NCBI RefSeq assembly: GCF_007993735.1
Contig: NZ_CP042453.1
Location: forward strand, 62,001 to 126,000
DNA length: 64,000 nucleotides
Direction: 5' to 3'
Source of the DNA: Arenimonas daejeonensis
GTDB taxonomy: Bacteria; Pseudomonadota; Gammaproteobacteria; Xanthomonadales; Xanthomonadaceae
Within the stretch, counting starts at the first letter, position 1; each line of letters begins with the position of its first letter. Shown here one piece after another: positions 28,455 through 38,452 of the stretch. The notes under the pieces were generated by a model. The model made no database searches. It was not told where the DNA came from and worked only from the letters and a program-made list of their open reading frames with translations. A program made the translations under genes and the position numbers.

Positions 28455-28920
28455 TCACAGTTCGCGAGTATTCGCGGACACGGTTCCTGTGAGCGCGCAT
28501 TGCGGTTCGACCAGCTGCTTCCACCCTTTCCGCCGCTCGCGGAGGATGTCGGCCTCACGCAACATGCCAGGCATTCCGGCAGCAGGGCTCACCCTTCAGA
28601 CCTGATCGTCCAGACAGTGAGCCCAGCTCACACGTGGTGAGTGCGCTCCGGGAAACGCGCAGCACGGTACCCACAGCGGACTGGGTACTGACAAATGCGA
28701 TTACGGCGCACGCCCCTCCGTCGTGCGACCAGTTTTCCATCGGCTCCCGCGTCAGGCTGGCGCGCTCGTGCTGCCCGGCATCGATCTGGACCAACACGCC
28801 GTCACACCGCGAGGTTAGTCGTGCTTGCCGTTCCATGATGTGTCCACGCTGGGAAGCATGACTGTCCGACACACCGCCCTGGCGCGCCGCAACCGCGCGC
28901 GATGTCCCGACATCAAAACA
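28455..28920 (-). pseudogene. Decayed second copy of the HlyD-family adaptor gene
   Basis: Collinear fragments match the intact HlyD protein at 26322-27590. ARQGGVSDSHASQR matches its AERQDGVAHSYASQR. IDAGQHERASLTREPMEN matches LDAGEQRDRASLSQESLE. VLRVSRSALTTCELGSL matches VVRVSRSALTVGELGTL. PGMLREADILRERRKGW matches PGMLLEADILGEQRKLW. The order is kept but segments between are lost and the frame changes near 28,600. It ends at TGA 28455. It directly follows the ribB stop, is less GC-rich than its surroundings, and shows that an older export locus existed here. Confidence 0.8.
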
Positions 28921-28924
28921 GCAA

Positions 28925-30024
28925 TCAGCCGGCAGGCGCGACGTACTCGACCACTTCCAGGCCGTAACCAGCCAGCCCCACCTGACGGCGCGGCGTGCCG
29001 AGAACACGCAGCTTGCCCAGGCCGAGATCCGCCAGGATCTGTGCGCCGGCGCCGTTGCGACGCCACTGGCCGACGTCCTTGCGGTTGCCCTGCACCTCCG
29101 GCTGCTTGCGCAGGCGCGCCAGCAGGGCCTCGGCATTGCGCGGCTCCGACAGCACCACCATCACGCCCTGCCCTTCGCTGGCGATCGCGCGCAGGGCATC
29201 GGTACCGGCCACGCCAAAATCGTCGCGTCGCCAATGCAGCAGATCGCTGAGCGGATTCTCCACCTGCACGCGCACAGGGTCGGCACTTCACGGCCGGGGC
29301 TGCCCTTCACCAGCGCGAAGTGCAGCTCGTGGGCGATACGGTCGCGGTAGGTCACCAGGCGGAAGGGCCCGAACTCGGTCTCGATCTCACGCTCGTCGAT
29401 GCGCTCGACCGTGTGTTCGGTGGCCAGGCGCCAGGCGATCAGGTCGGCGATCGAGCCCATCTTCAGGCCGTGCTCGCGCGCGAACACTTCCAGTTCCGGG
29501 CGCCGCGCCATGCTGCCATCGGCATTCATCACTTCCACCAGCACGCCGGCCGGCTCCAGGCCCGCCAGCATCGGCAGGTCGCTGGCGGCTTCGGTGTGGC
29601 CGGCGCGGGTCAGCACGCCGCCGGGCTGCGCGGTGAGCGGGAAGATGTGGCCGGGCTGGCTCAGGTCGCTGGGCTTGGCGTCCGGGCGCACGGCGGTGCG
29701 CACGGTGTGGGCGCGGTCGTAGGCGGAAATGCCGGTGGTGACGCCTTCGGCCGCTTCGATGCTGACGGTGAAGTTGGTCTGGAACTGCGCGGTATTGGTC
29801 TGGACCATCGGCGCCAGGCCCAGCTGGGCGCAGCGTTCGCGCGTCAGCGACAGGCAGACCAGGCCACGCGCGTGGGTGACCATGAAGTTGATGTCGCTGG
29901 GTTTGACCAGCTCGGCGGCCATGATCAGGTCGCCTTCGTTCTCACGGTCCTCGTCATCGACGATCACGACCATGCGGCCCTGGCGGATTTCTTCCAGCAG
30001 TTCGGGGACAGGGGCGAAGCTCAT
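28925..30024 (-). CDS. ribB: 3,4-dihydroxy-2-butanone-4-phosphate synthase with degenerate GTP cyclohydrolase II domain (RibBX type; one apparent frameshift)
   Basis: The N-terminal RibB domain makes the four-carbon unit of the lumazine ring: [19 protein letters not shown], the THARGLVCL loop and [11 protein letters not shown] are its active-site blocks. The C-terminal half has the RibA fold, but the zinc-binding cysteines are gone: [21 protein letters not shown] stands where RibA has a SECLTGD...CDC segment. This matches the RibBX hybrid described in Proteobacteria. GTP cyclohydrolase II must therefore be encoded elsewhere. A base is missing near 29,279; repaired length is about 366 aa. Start overlaps the ribE stop. 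Confidence 0.9.
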
Positions 30025-30625
30025 GGCTGTTCCTCGCGAGCCGCCAGCAGGCGCTCGACGTAACGGGCGACGGTGTCGACCTCGAGATTGATGGCGGCGC
30101 CGACCTGGGTTTCGCCGAAGGCGGTGTGGGCGACGGTATGCGGCACTAAGGTTCACTTCGAACCCGGTGGCATCGACGGCGTTCACGGTGAGACTGGTGC
30201 CGTCCACCGCGATAGAACCCTTCACCGCGACATAGCGCAGCACCGAGGCCGGTGCGCTGAAACGCCAGCGCTGGCTGCGGCCGTCATCCCAGACCTTATC
30301 CACTTTGCCGACGGCGTCGACGTGGCCGGAGACCAGATGGCCGCCAAGGCGGTCGGTCGGCAGCAGCGAACGTTCCAGGTTCACCGCACTGCCCTCTTCC
30401 AGCGAACCGAGCGTGGTCAGGGCCAGGGTTTCGTTCGACACGTCCGCGGCCCAGCCGCTGGCGTCGAATTCGACCACGGTCAGGCAGCAGCCGCTGACGG
30501 CGATGGACTCGCCCAGGGCGATGTCGTGGGCGGGCATCGTGCCAGGAGAACCGCAACCGCTGGTCGCCACCGCGGGTTTCGCGGGCGACCAGCCGGCCGA
30601 CGGATTGGATCAAGCCAGTGAACAT
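30021..30625 (-). CDS. ribE: Riboflavin synthase alpha chain (two apparent frameshifts)
   Basis: Final enzyme of riboflavin synthesis, dismutating two lumazines. The N-terminal barrel begins [20 protein letters not shown] and has [14 protein letters not shown]. The second barrel has [14 protein letters not shown] and [15 protein letters not shown]. Extra bases near 30,546 and 30,148 split it into three frames; the last gives [20 protein letters not shown] and ends on a TGA overlapping ribB. Repaired length is about 200 aa. A HicA-like/HTH gene pair separates it from ribD. Confidence 0.93.
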
Positions 30626-30729
30626 GGGCAACACCAGGGGCCGGCCGGGTTGGCGGGCGGGGGCGTCATTGTATGCGCTGGGGCCGGGATCGGCCGGAAC
30701 TGCTGCCGCAACGCAGCTATCCGCGACTC

Positions 30730-31257
30730 CTAGATCAACGGGGCCAGGGCCTTGGGCAGCACGGCACCGGGCAACGCCCTGACCTGCCGGGCGATGTTGA
30801 ATTCCATCGTCGTCCGGGCGATCTCTCGCAAAATCCCGTCCACGGGGCGGGACTGCGCCTCGCCCAGCCAGTCCAGCACGCTGGCAAGGTGCCACAGCGA
30901 GGGGTTGCCCTCGTGCACCGCGGGCGGAAAGGTCGCGGCGTGACCGAGCATCAGCTTGCGCATGTTCTGGCGGGTAAAGCCGATCAGATCGGCGATGTCG
31001 GTGAGGCCGACGAAATCGGGCGAGGCCTCGACCAGTTCGGCACCGGGGATCGCCCGCTTCACGTCCTTCACGGCCGAGGCGATGGCGTCGTAGGCCGAGG
31101 CCGCACGCCGCGTGAAATCCAACGCGATGCGGCCGCGTTGGCCGATGCCGACCAGTGCGTCCTCGCAGCCGGCCTCGGCCAACGCCTCGAGGTGGGTTTC
31201 GGCATCCGCATTCGGATCCGGCAGCTTGAACTTCAGGGTGAATTCGTAATCATTCAT
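30730..31257 (-). CDS. HTH protein, putative antitoxin of a HicA-like pair
   Basis: 175-aa protein starting MNDYEFTLKFKLPDPNADAE. The N-terminal half (residues 1-75) is a small alpha/beta segment ending IALDFTRRAASAYDAIASAV. The C-terminal part has a helix-turn-helix of MerR/excisionase type, TDIADLIGFTRQNMRKLML. The ATG lies inside the end of the HicA-like gene (8-bp overlap), typical of toxin-antitoxin pairs. A perfect 16-bp palindrome in the shared promoter is the likely operator. The antitoxin role is inferred; no defined family name is claimed. Confidence 0.65.
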   Translation of the reverse strand: MNDYEFTLKFKLPDPNADAETHLEALAEAGCEDALVGIGQRGRIALDFTRRAASAYDAIASAVKDVKRAIPGAELVEASPDFVGLTDIADLIGFTRQNMRKLMLGHAATFPPAVHEGNPSLWHLASVLDWLGEAQSRPVDGILREIARTTMEFNIARQVRALPGAVLPKALAPLI

Positions 31258-31532
31258 CGTCTTTGTTCGGACGCCCGGCTGCCTGCGCTGCGGCCTGGTG
31301 CCAGCAGCGGTCCACCACACGCCGCAACTGCTTGCCGTGGGTTCCGGCGTTGCGAGGCGTGCTCCAGATGCTGGTGATGCAGAACTCGCCGCAGCGGCAG
31401 TATTCGTCGTTCCAGGGGGCAGTACATCTTTCCCCAGGCGTGCGATCCACCGGTCACGACGCGCCAGCCGTGGCGCTCTGCATGCACCAACGCGGCCTCG
31501 ACATCAGGTTTCGGGTGCCGCGTTCTGGGCAT
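31250..31532 (-). CDS. HicA-like cysteine-rich small protein, putative toxin (one apparent frameshift)
   Basis: About 93 aa after removing one base from the G run at 31415-31419. The N-terminal 40 residues (PDVEAALVHAERHGWRVVTG, then GSHAWGKM) look like the HicA dsRNA-binding fold with its G-S-H motif. They are followed by an unusual cluster of four cysteines in YCPWNDEYCRCGEFCIT, which could bind metal. The tail STPRNAGTHGKQLRRVVDRC is basic. HicA toxins cleave mRNA; whether this variant does is not known. The gene precedes and overlaps an HTH protein gene. Confidence 0.6.
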
Positions 31533-31534
31533 GG

Positions 31535-31570
31535 AGTTTAGGCCGATGAATCAGGTTGTCAAGTGACAAC
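31535..31570 (-). promoter_or_regulatory. Promoter and perfect palindromic operator of the HicA-like/HTH pair
   Basis: On the minus strand TTGACA (31562-31557), a 16-base spacer and TAAACT (31540-31535) lie immediately before the ATG (CCATG), suggesting a nearly leaderless mRNA. The -35 box is embedded in the 16-bp perfect palindrome GTTGTCAAGTGACAAC (31555-31570). A repressor bound there would block polymerase, so autoregulation by the HTH protein is likely. Confidence 0.65.
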
Positions 31571-31571
31571 T

Positions 31572-31592
31572 CGATGTTCAGGGCGAACATCG
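31572..31592. repeat. Inverted repeat CGATGTTC/GAACATCG
   Basis: Perfect 8-bp arms with a 5-base loop (AGGGC), located between the ribD stop and the operator palindrome. It may be a second regulator-binding site or a hairpin ending the ribD transcript. It has no T-run on the minus strand. Confidence 0.5.
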
Positions 31593-31659
31593 CATCAGCT
31601 TCAGCCTGACCGCGACCTCAGGACCGGCGCAGTCAACCCGAAAGGGCGTAAGGATTTTG

Positions 31660-32748
31660 CTACTGCGGCGCCAGCAGCAAGCGCAGGTCCGGCCCCACCT
31701 GCCGGGTCTCGACCAGGCGCAGCCCCAACCGCTCCGACATCGTCGCCGGGTCGATGCCGGCGAACAGCGGGCGGCCCTTATCGCCCAGCAGCACGGGGGC
31801 GATGTAGAGCAGCAGTTCGTCGATCAGGCCGGCCTTGAGCAGGGCGCCGGACAGCGTGGCGCCCGCTTCGACCTGCAGCTCGTTGACGCCGCGCTGGCCC
31901 AGCTGCGACAGCACGGCGTTGAGGTCCAGGCCCAGGCCGCCGCGGCGCACGGCGAAGGCGCTGACGTTGTCGTCGTAATCGGGCACCACGTCGTCGGCGT
32001 GCACGGCCAGCGTGGGCGCGGCGCCGTCGGTCAGCAGGGCCGATGTCGCCGGCAGGCGGCCGCGTTCGTCCAGCACCACTCGCAACGGTGGCATGAAGGA
32101 CTCGCCTTCGGGCAGGCGCACGGTGAGTTTCGGATCGTCGGCCAGCACGGTGCCGATCCCGGTCATGATCGCGCCGGAACGTGCGCGCCAGCGCATCACA
32201 TCGGCGCGCGCGGCTTCGGAAGTGATCCACTTGGATTCACCGCTGGCCAACGCGGTGCGGCCGTCCAGGCTCATGCCCAGCTTCACCCGCACCCAGGGGC
32301 GGCCACGTTCGATGCGCGAGAAGAAACCGCGGTTCAGATGCCGCGCCGCCGCCTCCATCAGGCCGTGTTCGACCGTGATGCCGGCGGCCTGCAGCTTGGC
32401 GAAACCCTGTCCCGCCACCTGGTAGAACGGATCGCGGCTGGCCGCCACCACGCGGGTGACGCCCGCGGCCACCAGCGCGTCGGCGCAGGGCGGCGTACGG
32501 CCATGGTGCGAACACGGCTCCAGCGTGACGTAGGCGGTGGCGCCCTGGGCGCGTGCACCCGCGGCGCGCAGCGCGTGCACTTCCGCATGCGGTTCGCCCG
32601 CGCGTTCATGCCAGCCTTCGCCGAACACGCGTTCGCCGTCTGCTATCACGCAGCCCACCATCGGATTGGGATGGGTGGTGAACGCGGCGCGCTCCGCGAG
32701 CTGCAGCGCGCGGGCCATGTGGGCGTGGTCCTGGGCGGAGAAGTTCAT
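31660..32748 (-). CDS. ribD: Bifunctional pyrimidine deaminase/reductase RibD
   Basis: Carries out the deamination and side-chain reduction steps of riboflavin synthesis. The N-terminal deaminase domain (residues 1-145) has zinc ligands in GEPHAEVHAL and EPCSHHGRTPPCADAL. The reductase domain has VRVKLGMSLDGRTALASGESKWIT, ARSGAIMTGIGTVLADDP and LQVEAGATLSGALL. Length 362 aa from ATG 32748, which overlaps the GNAT stop by 4 bp; the upstream in-frame extension is antisense to GNAT. Frame intact. Confidence 0.96.
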   Translation of the reverse strand: MNFSAQDHAHMARALQLAERAAFTTHPNPMVGCVIADGERVFGEGWHERAGEPHAEVHALRAAGARAQGATAYVTLEPCSHHGRTPPCADALVAAGVTRVVAASRDPFYQVAGQGFAKLQAAGITVEHGLMEAAARHLNRGFFSRIERGRPWVRVKLGMSLDGRTALASGESKWITSEAARADVMRWRARSGAIMTGIGTVLADDPKLTVRLPEGESFMPPLRVVLDERGRLPATSALLTDGAAPTLAVHADDVVPDYDDNVSAFAVRRGGLGLDLNAVLSQLGQRGVNELQVEAGATLSGALLKAGLIDELLLYIAPVLLGDKGRPLFAGIDPATMSERLGLRLVETRQVGPDLRLLLAPQ

Positions 32749-33209
32749 GCGGGGCGGATGTCCATCAGGCGAACGGGCGTGCCGCGCAGCGTGGCCGATT
32801 CGCGTGCACGCCAGCCCAGGCGGGCGTAGAAGCTTTCGTGTTCGGGCGTGAACAGCCACAGGCGCTCGACCCGCTGGTCGGCGGCGAAGGCCACCACCGC
32901 ACGCACCAGCAAGGCACCCAGGCCGCGTCCGCGCGCTTCAGGCCGCACGTAGAGGCTGGCCAGCCAGGCGTCGCCGTGGTTGCGCAGCTCGGGCGCATCT
33001 TCTTCGACCAGGCTGACGGAACCGAGCAGTTCATCGTCTTCGAGGGCGACCAGCGTGGTGGGCATGTCGCGCCGGGTCGCGTGGTCGCGCAGTTCCGCTT
33101 CCGCGACCTCGAGCGTCCAGTCCTCGTAGAGGTGCCCCCACTGCGCATGGTGCCAACGCGCCAGCACCGGCACGTGACCGGGGTGGTCGGCCAGTGGTCG
33201 GATGTCCAT
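32745..33209 (-). CDS. GNAT family N-acetyltransferase
   Basis: 154-aa acyl-CoA-dependent acetyltransferase. The acetyl-CoA binding motif A is WLASLYVRPEARGRGLGALLV. The C-terminal LFTPEHESFYARLGWRARES has the tyrosine typical of the catalytic acid. Substrate not predictable. It is wedged between nrdR and ribD with a 4-bp overlap to ribD, so it is transcribed with the nrdR-ribD operon. Confidence 0.88.
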   Translation of the reverse strand: MDIRPLADHPGHVPVLARWHHAQWGHLYEDWTLEVAEAELRDHATRRDMPTTLVALEDDELLGSVSLVEEDAPELRNHGDAWLASLYVRPEARGRGLGALLVRAVVAFAADQRVERLWLFTPEHESFYARLGWRARESATLRGTPVRLMDIRPA

Positions 33210-33214
33210 GGCGT

Positions 33215-33733
33215 TCAGCGCCTGGCCTTGTCGGGACCCGGCACGTCCAGCAGGGGCAGCTGCAGGCCTTCGAGGCCGGGCAGGTCGCGTTCAAGCCGCT
33301 CGATTTCCTCGCGGAAGGCCTGCACGTCCTCGAACTTGCGGTACACCGACGCAAAACGCACGTAGGCCACCTGGTCGAGCTTCTTCAGCTCGGCCATCAC
33401 GAACTCGCCGACGCGCAGCGAGGGCAGTTCGCGCTCGCCGCTCAGGCGCAGGGAATGCACCACCGAACGCACGGCCTCGTCGATCTGCTCGGCCGAGACC
33501 GGGCGTTTCTGCAGCGCGCGGTCGAAACTCACGCGCAGCTTGCGCTCGTCGAAGGCCTCGCGGCGTCCATCGCTCTTGACGATGGACGGCAGCTTCAGTT
33601 CGGCCACCTCGAAGGTGTTGAAACGCTCGTTGCATTGCTCGCACTCGCGCCGGCGCCGGATCGTGGACCCGTCCTCGGACACGCGCGAGTCGATCACGCG
33701 GGTGTCTTCGTGCTGGCAGAAGGGGCAGTGCAT
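33215..33733 (-). CDS. nrdR: Transcriptional repressor NrdR
   Basis: Zinc-ribbon/ATP-cone repressor of ribonucleotide reductase genes. [17 protein letters not shown] and [14 protein letters not shown] supply the four zinc cysteines. The ATP-cone follows ([20 protein letters not shown]). The 172-aa length is slightly longer than usual because of a C-terminal tail ([19 protein letters not shown]). It lies between glyA and ribD, a common proteobacterial order. Confidence 0.96.
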   Translation of the reverse strand: MHCPFCQHEDTRVIDSRVSEDGSTIRRRRECEQCNERFNTFEVAELKLPSIVKSDGRREAFDERKLRVSFDRALQKRPVSAEQIDEAVRSVVHSLRLSGERELPSLRVGEFVMAELKKLDQVAYVRFASVYRKFEDVQAFREEIERLERDLPGLEGLQLPLLDVPGPDKARR

Positions 33734-33742
33734 CCGGATCCG

Positions 33743-34993
33743 TCAGCCGTACACCGGGAACGCGCGGCACTGCTTGGTGACGTTGTCGCGCACGCCGGCG
33801 ATCACGTTCTCGTCGGTCGGCGCGTCGAGCACGTCGCAGATCCAGTTCGCCAGCGCCACGCACTCCGGCTCCTTGTAGCCGCGGGTGGTAACCGCCGGGG
33901 TGCCGATGCGCAGGCCCGAGGTGACGAAGGGCGAGCGCGGGTCGCCCGGCACGGCGTTCTTGTTGACGGTGATGTGGGCGGCGCCGAGCGCGGCTTCCGC
34001 GTCCTTGCCCGTGACGTCGCGGCCGATCAGGTCGATCAGCATCAGGTGGTTTTCGGTGCCGCCCGAGACGATCTTGTAACCGCGCGACATCATCGTCTTG
34101 GCCATCGCCTGCGCGTTCTTGACGACCTGCTTCTGGTAGTCGGTGAAGGCTGGCTCCAGCGCTTCCTTGAACGCGACCGCCTTGGCGGCGATCACGTGCA
34201 TCAGCGGGCCGCCCTGGGTGCCGGGGAAGACCAGCGACTGGAACTTCTTCTCCAGCACTTCATTGGCGCGCGCCATGATCACGCCGCCGCGCGGGCCGCG
34301 CAGGGTCTTGTGCGTGGTGGAGGTGACGACGTCGGCATAAGGCACCGGATTCGGATAGATGCCCGCGGCTACGAGGCCAGCGACATGCGCCATGTCCACG
34401 AAGAAATAGGCGCCCACCGACTTGGCGATCGCGGCCATGCGCTCCCAGTCGATGATCTGGGAATAGGCACTGAACCCGGCGACCAGCATCTTCGGCTTGT
34501 GCTCGGTGGCCAGGCGCTGCACTTCGTCGTAGTCGATCAGGCCGGCGTCGTTCACGCCGTACTGCACGGCGTTGAAGAGCTTGCCGCTGAAGTTGACCTT
34601 GGCGCCGTGGGTCAGGTGGCCGCCGTGCGCCAGGCTCATGCCGAGCACGGTGTCGCCGGCCTGCAGCAGGGCCAGGTAGACGGCGATGTTGGCCGAGGAA
34701 CCCGAATGCGGCTGCACGTTGGCGTAGTGCGCGCCGAACAGCTGCTTGAGGCGGTCCAGCGCCAGCTTCTCGGCCACGTCCACGTATTCGCAGCCGCCGT
34801 AGTAGCGCTTGCCGGGATACCCCTCGGCGTACTTGTTGGTCAGCACGCTGCCCTGGGCTTCCAGCACGCGCGGGCTGCAGTAGTTCTCCGAGGCGATCAG
34901 TTCGACGTGGTCTTCCTGGCGCTGGCGTTCGTGGGCGATGGCCTGGGCCAGGGCATCGTCGTAACCGGCAATCTGCATATCCTTGGCGAACAT
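33743..34993 (-). CDS. glyA: Serine hydroxymethyltransferase
   Basis: PLP enzyme interconverting serine and glycine with tetrahydrofolate, supplying one-carbon units. The 416-aa protein has [39 protein letters not shown], the PLP lysine in [13 protein letters not shown] and the C-terminal [15 protein letters not shown]. Frame intact. It is the first gene of the glyA-nrdR-GNAT-ribD run. Confidence 0.98.
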   Translation of the reverse strand: MFAKDMQIAGYDDALAQAIAHERQRQEDHVELIASENYCSPRVLEAQGSVLTNKYAEGYPGKRYYGGCEYVDVAEKLALDRLKQLFGAHYANVQPHSGSSANIAVYLALLQAGDTVLGMSLAHGGHLTHGAKVNFSGKLFNAVQYGVNDAGLIDYDEVQRLATEHKPKMLVAGFSAYSQIIDWERMAAIAKSVGAYFFVDMAHVAGLVAAGIYPNPVPYADVVTSTTHKTLRGPRGGVIMARANEVLEKKFQSLVFPGTQGGPLMHVIAAKAVAFKEALEPAFTDYQKQVVKNAQAMAKTMMSRGYKIVSGGTENHLMLIDLIGRDVTGKDAEAALGAAHITVNKNAVPGDPRSPFVTSGLRIGTPAVTTRGYKEPECVALANWICDVLDAPTDENVIAGVRDNVTKQCRAFPVYG

Positions 34994-35070
34994 CGGCGCG
35001 CGTTTCCTGAAGGGCCTGGTAGCGCGAAATTGTAGCCCCGGCGGGGACTTGAGCCTAGCGCCGGCCCTTC

Positions 35071-35165
35071 TCCCTCCCCTGCTTGCAGGGGAGGGCTGGG
35101 GAGGGGTGAGCCCTTGCTCGAAGTTCCACCCCCTCCCAACCTCCCCTGCACAGCAGGGGAGGGGT
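35071..35165. repeat. Pair of inverted REP-like palindromes
   Basis: Unit 1 has arms CCCTCCCCTGC/GCAGGGGAGGG (35072-35095) followed by CTGGGGAGGGG. Unit 2, in opposite orientation, is CCCCCTCCCAAC followed by arms CCTCCCCTGC/GCAGGGGAGG (35140-35162). The two units are 40-50 bp apart and mirror each other, like the BIME arrangement of REP elements in gammaproteobacteria. They lie just after the creD stop and before glyA, and may act as transcript ends. No RAYT transposase gene is in the window. Confidence 0.75.
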
Positions 35166-35167
35166 AT

Positions 35168-36485
35168 TTACGGCGAGCCAAGGCGATTCCAGTCCACCCT
35201 TCGCGTCAACGCCATCACCGCCGCCAGGGCGGCGAACAGCACGCCGGCGCCCACCAGCAGGGCGTGGTCCTCGGAGCGCAGCAGCGCATAAAGCAGGCCA
35301 TAAAGCGTCGCAAGGCCCGCCCCGAAGGCCAATCCACGCCCTGCCCCACCCAATACGGCACTCAGGTAGTAGCCGATCAGTGCGCTGCAGGCCGCCGCCG
35401 CGGTGGCGTAGGCCGGCCCGAAGCCGACGTGCTCCGACAGCGACAGCAGCAGCAGGTAGAACATCGCCATCGCCAGCCCGGTCAGGCCGTACTGCACGAA
35501 ATGCACCGGCCGCGCGGCCAGGGCCTCGACCAGGAACACGGCGCCGAACAAGGGGGGCCAGGAACAGCAGCGCGTACTTCATGGCCCGGTCGGTCATCAG
35601 GTAACGGTCCACCGGCTCGACCAGGCGCAGGCTGAAGCGGCCCTCGGCCAGGTCCGGGCAGTCGGTGTGCAGTGGCGGGCAGCCGGCCAGCACCTGCTGC
35701 ACCCGGCTCGACAGCCGCGACACGGCCCAGCGGGCGGTGAAGCCGCTGTCGTCGATCTGCGGGGTTTCCGGCAGGTGCCGGCCCTCGAAGGCCGGGTGCG
35801 GCCAGGCGCCGCTGGCGGTCACGGTGGTTTCGGCGCCGACCGGCAGCCAGCCCAGATGGCCGGTGCCGCTCAGGTCCAGGGCCAGGTCGAAATCGAGCGG
35901 ACGGTCGAGCGCGGCCAGCGGCACCGGGGCGCTCAGGCCTTCGGGCAGCCAGCCGATGCGGGTGCCGGGGTCGGCGCCGACCGGCCGGCCATCGAGCTTG
36001 ATCGCCAGCGAACGCACGCCGCGGTTGTCGCCCAGGCCCAGCACCAGCCAGGCCCGGAGCGGGCGCAGCTGGCCTTCGTCCACCGGCGGCAGGTGGTGTG
36101 TGAACTGGCCCTTGATGTTCAGGGCGCCGTGGTAGAGCGGCACGGTGAACAGGCTGCGGCCGCGGCGTTCGAAGCGCAGGCGGTTGTCCACGGCCAGCGT
36201 CGCGGGACTTATCAGGTAATGCACGGTCTCGCTGGCCCGTTCGGTTTCCTGGCTCAGGTGGCCGTCGCGGCTGACCACGCGTTTTTTCTCGGTGATCTTC
36301 TGCGCCTCGACCAGCAGCAGCGGACCCACCAGGTCCTGCGGGCCGGCCGAGGAGCGGGCGATGTCCAGCGCGACCTCGGCGCCACGCATCTGCCGCTCGC
36401 TCACGAGGCCATCGAGCATGGCCAGCGGCACCAGCAGCAACAGCAGCAGGAACCCGACCAGCCCGAGTTTCAATCCAATGCGCAT
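35168..36485 (-). CDS. creD: CreD-like inner membrane protein (one apparent frameshift)
   Basis: Stress-associated inner membrane protein of unknown biochemical function. The N-terminal helix GLVGFLLLLLLVPLAMLDGL is followed by a large periplasmic region (residues about 35-300). The C-terminal block has five or six helices, including HFVQYGLTGLAMAMFYLLLLSLSEHVGF, which is the CreD signature. The G run at 35552-35557 carries one base too many and splits the last third. Repaired length is about 438 aa. No creABC regulators are next to it. Confidence 0.9.
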
Positions 36486-36719
36486 GGCGCACTCCCCACG
36501 ATCACCGCCCAGCGCGGCAGGGGCATGAAAACAGGCGCCCCGGGCAACCCCGGGCAAATTCTGGCAATCCCCGGGCGAAGGGTGCAGTGGGCGGGCGGGT
36601 GGGCGATAATGCGCCACCCTCCGACTCCGGACCGGCTGTGCGCCCTGCGCGCGGCCCCACCCCCGCCCGGCCGCGCCGTACCACCGCGCCGCCGCGCCCT
36701 GCGCCAAAGAGAGCCCGCG

Positions 36720-38381
<1,662 letters not shown>

Positions 38382-38411
38382 TCGGGCATTGTTCCGCGAA
38401 GCACACCCGGA

Positions 38412-38439
38412 CGGGCCGCGAAAGCGGCCCGTTCCGTTC
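38412..38439 (+). terminator. Intrinsic terminator after ettA
   Basis: CGGGCCGC, a GAAA tetraloop and GCGGCCCG form a perfect 8-bp hairpin followed by TTCCGTTCC, 30 bp after the ettA stop. It ends before the convergent glycosyltransferase gene and could also serve that gene from the other side. Confidence 0.7.
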
Positions 38440-38452
38440 CATAAAGCCAGCG

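Noticed and set aside
32838-35035. Long + strand frames opposite nrdR and glyA
   Set aside because: Shadows of the intact minus-strand genes; no independent coding evidence.
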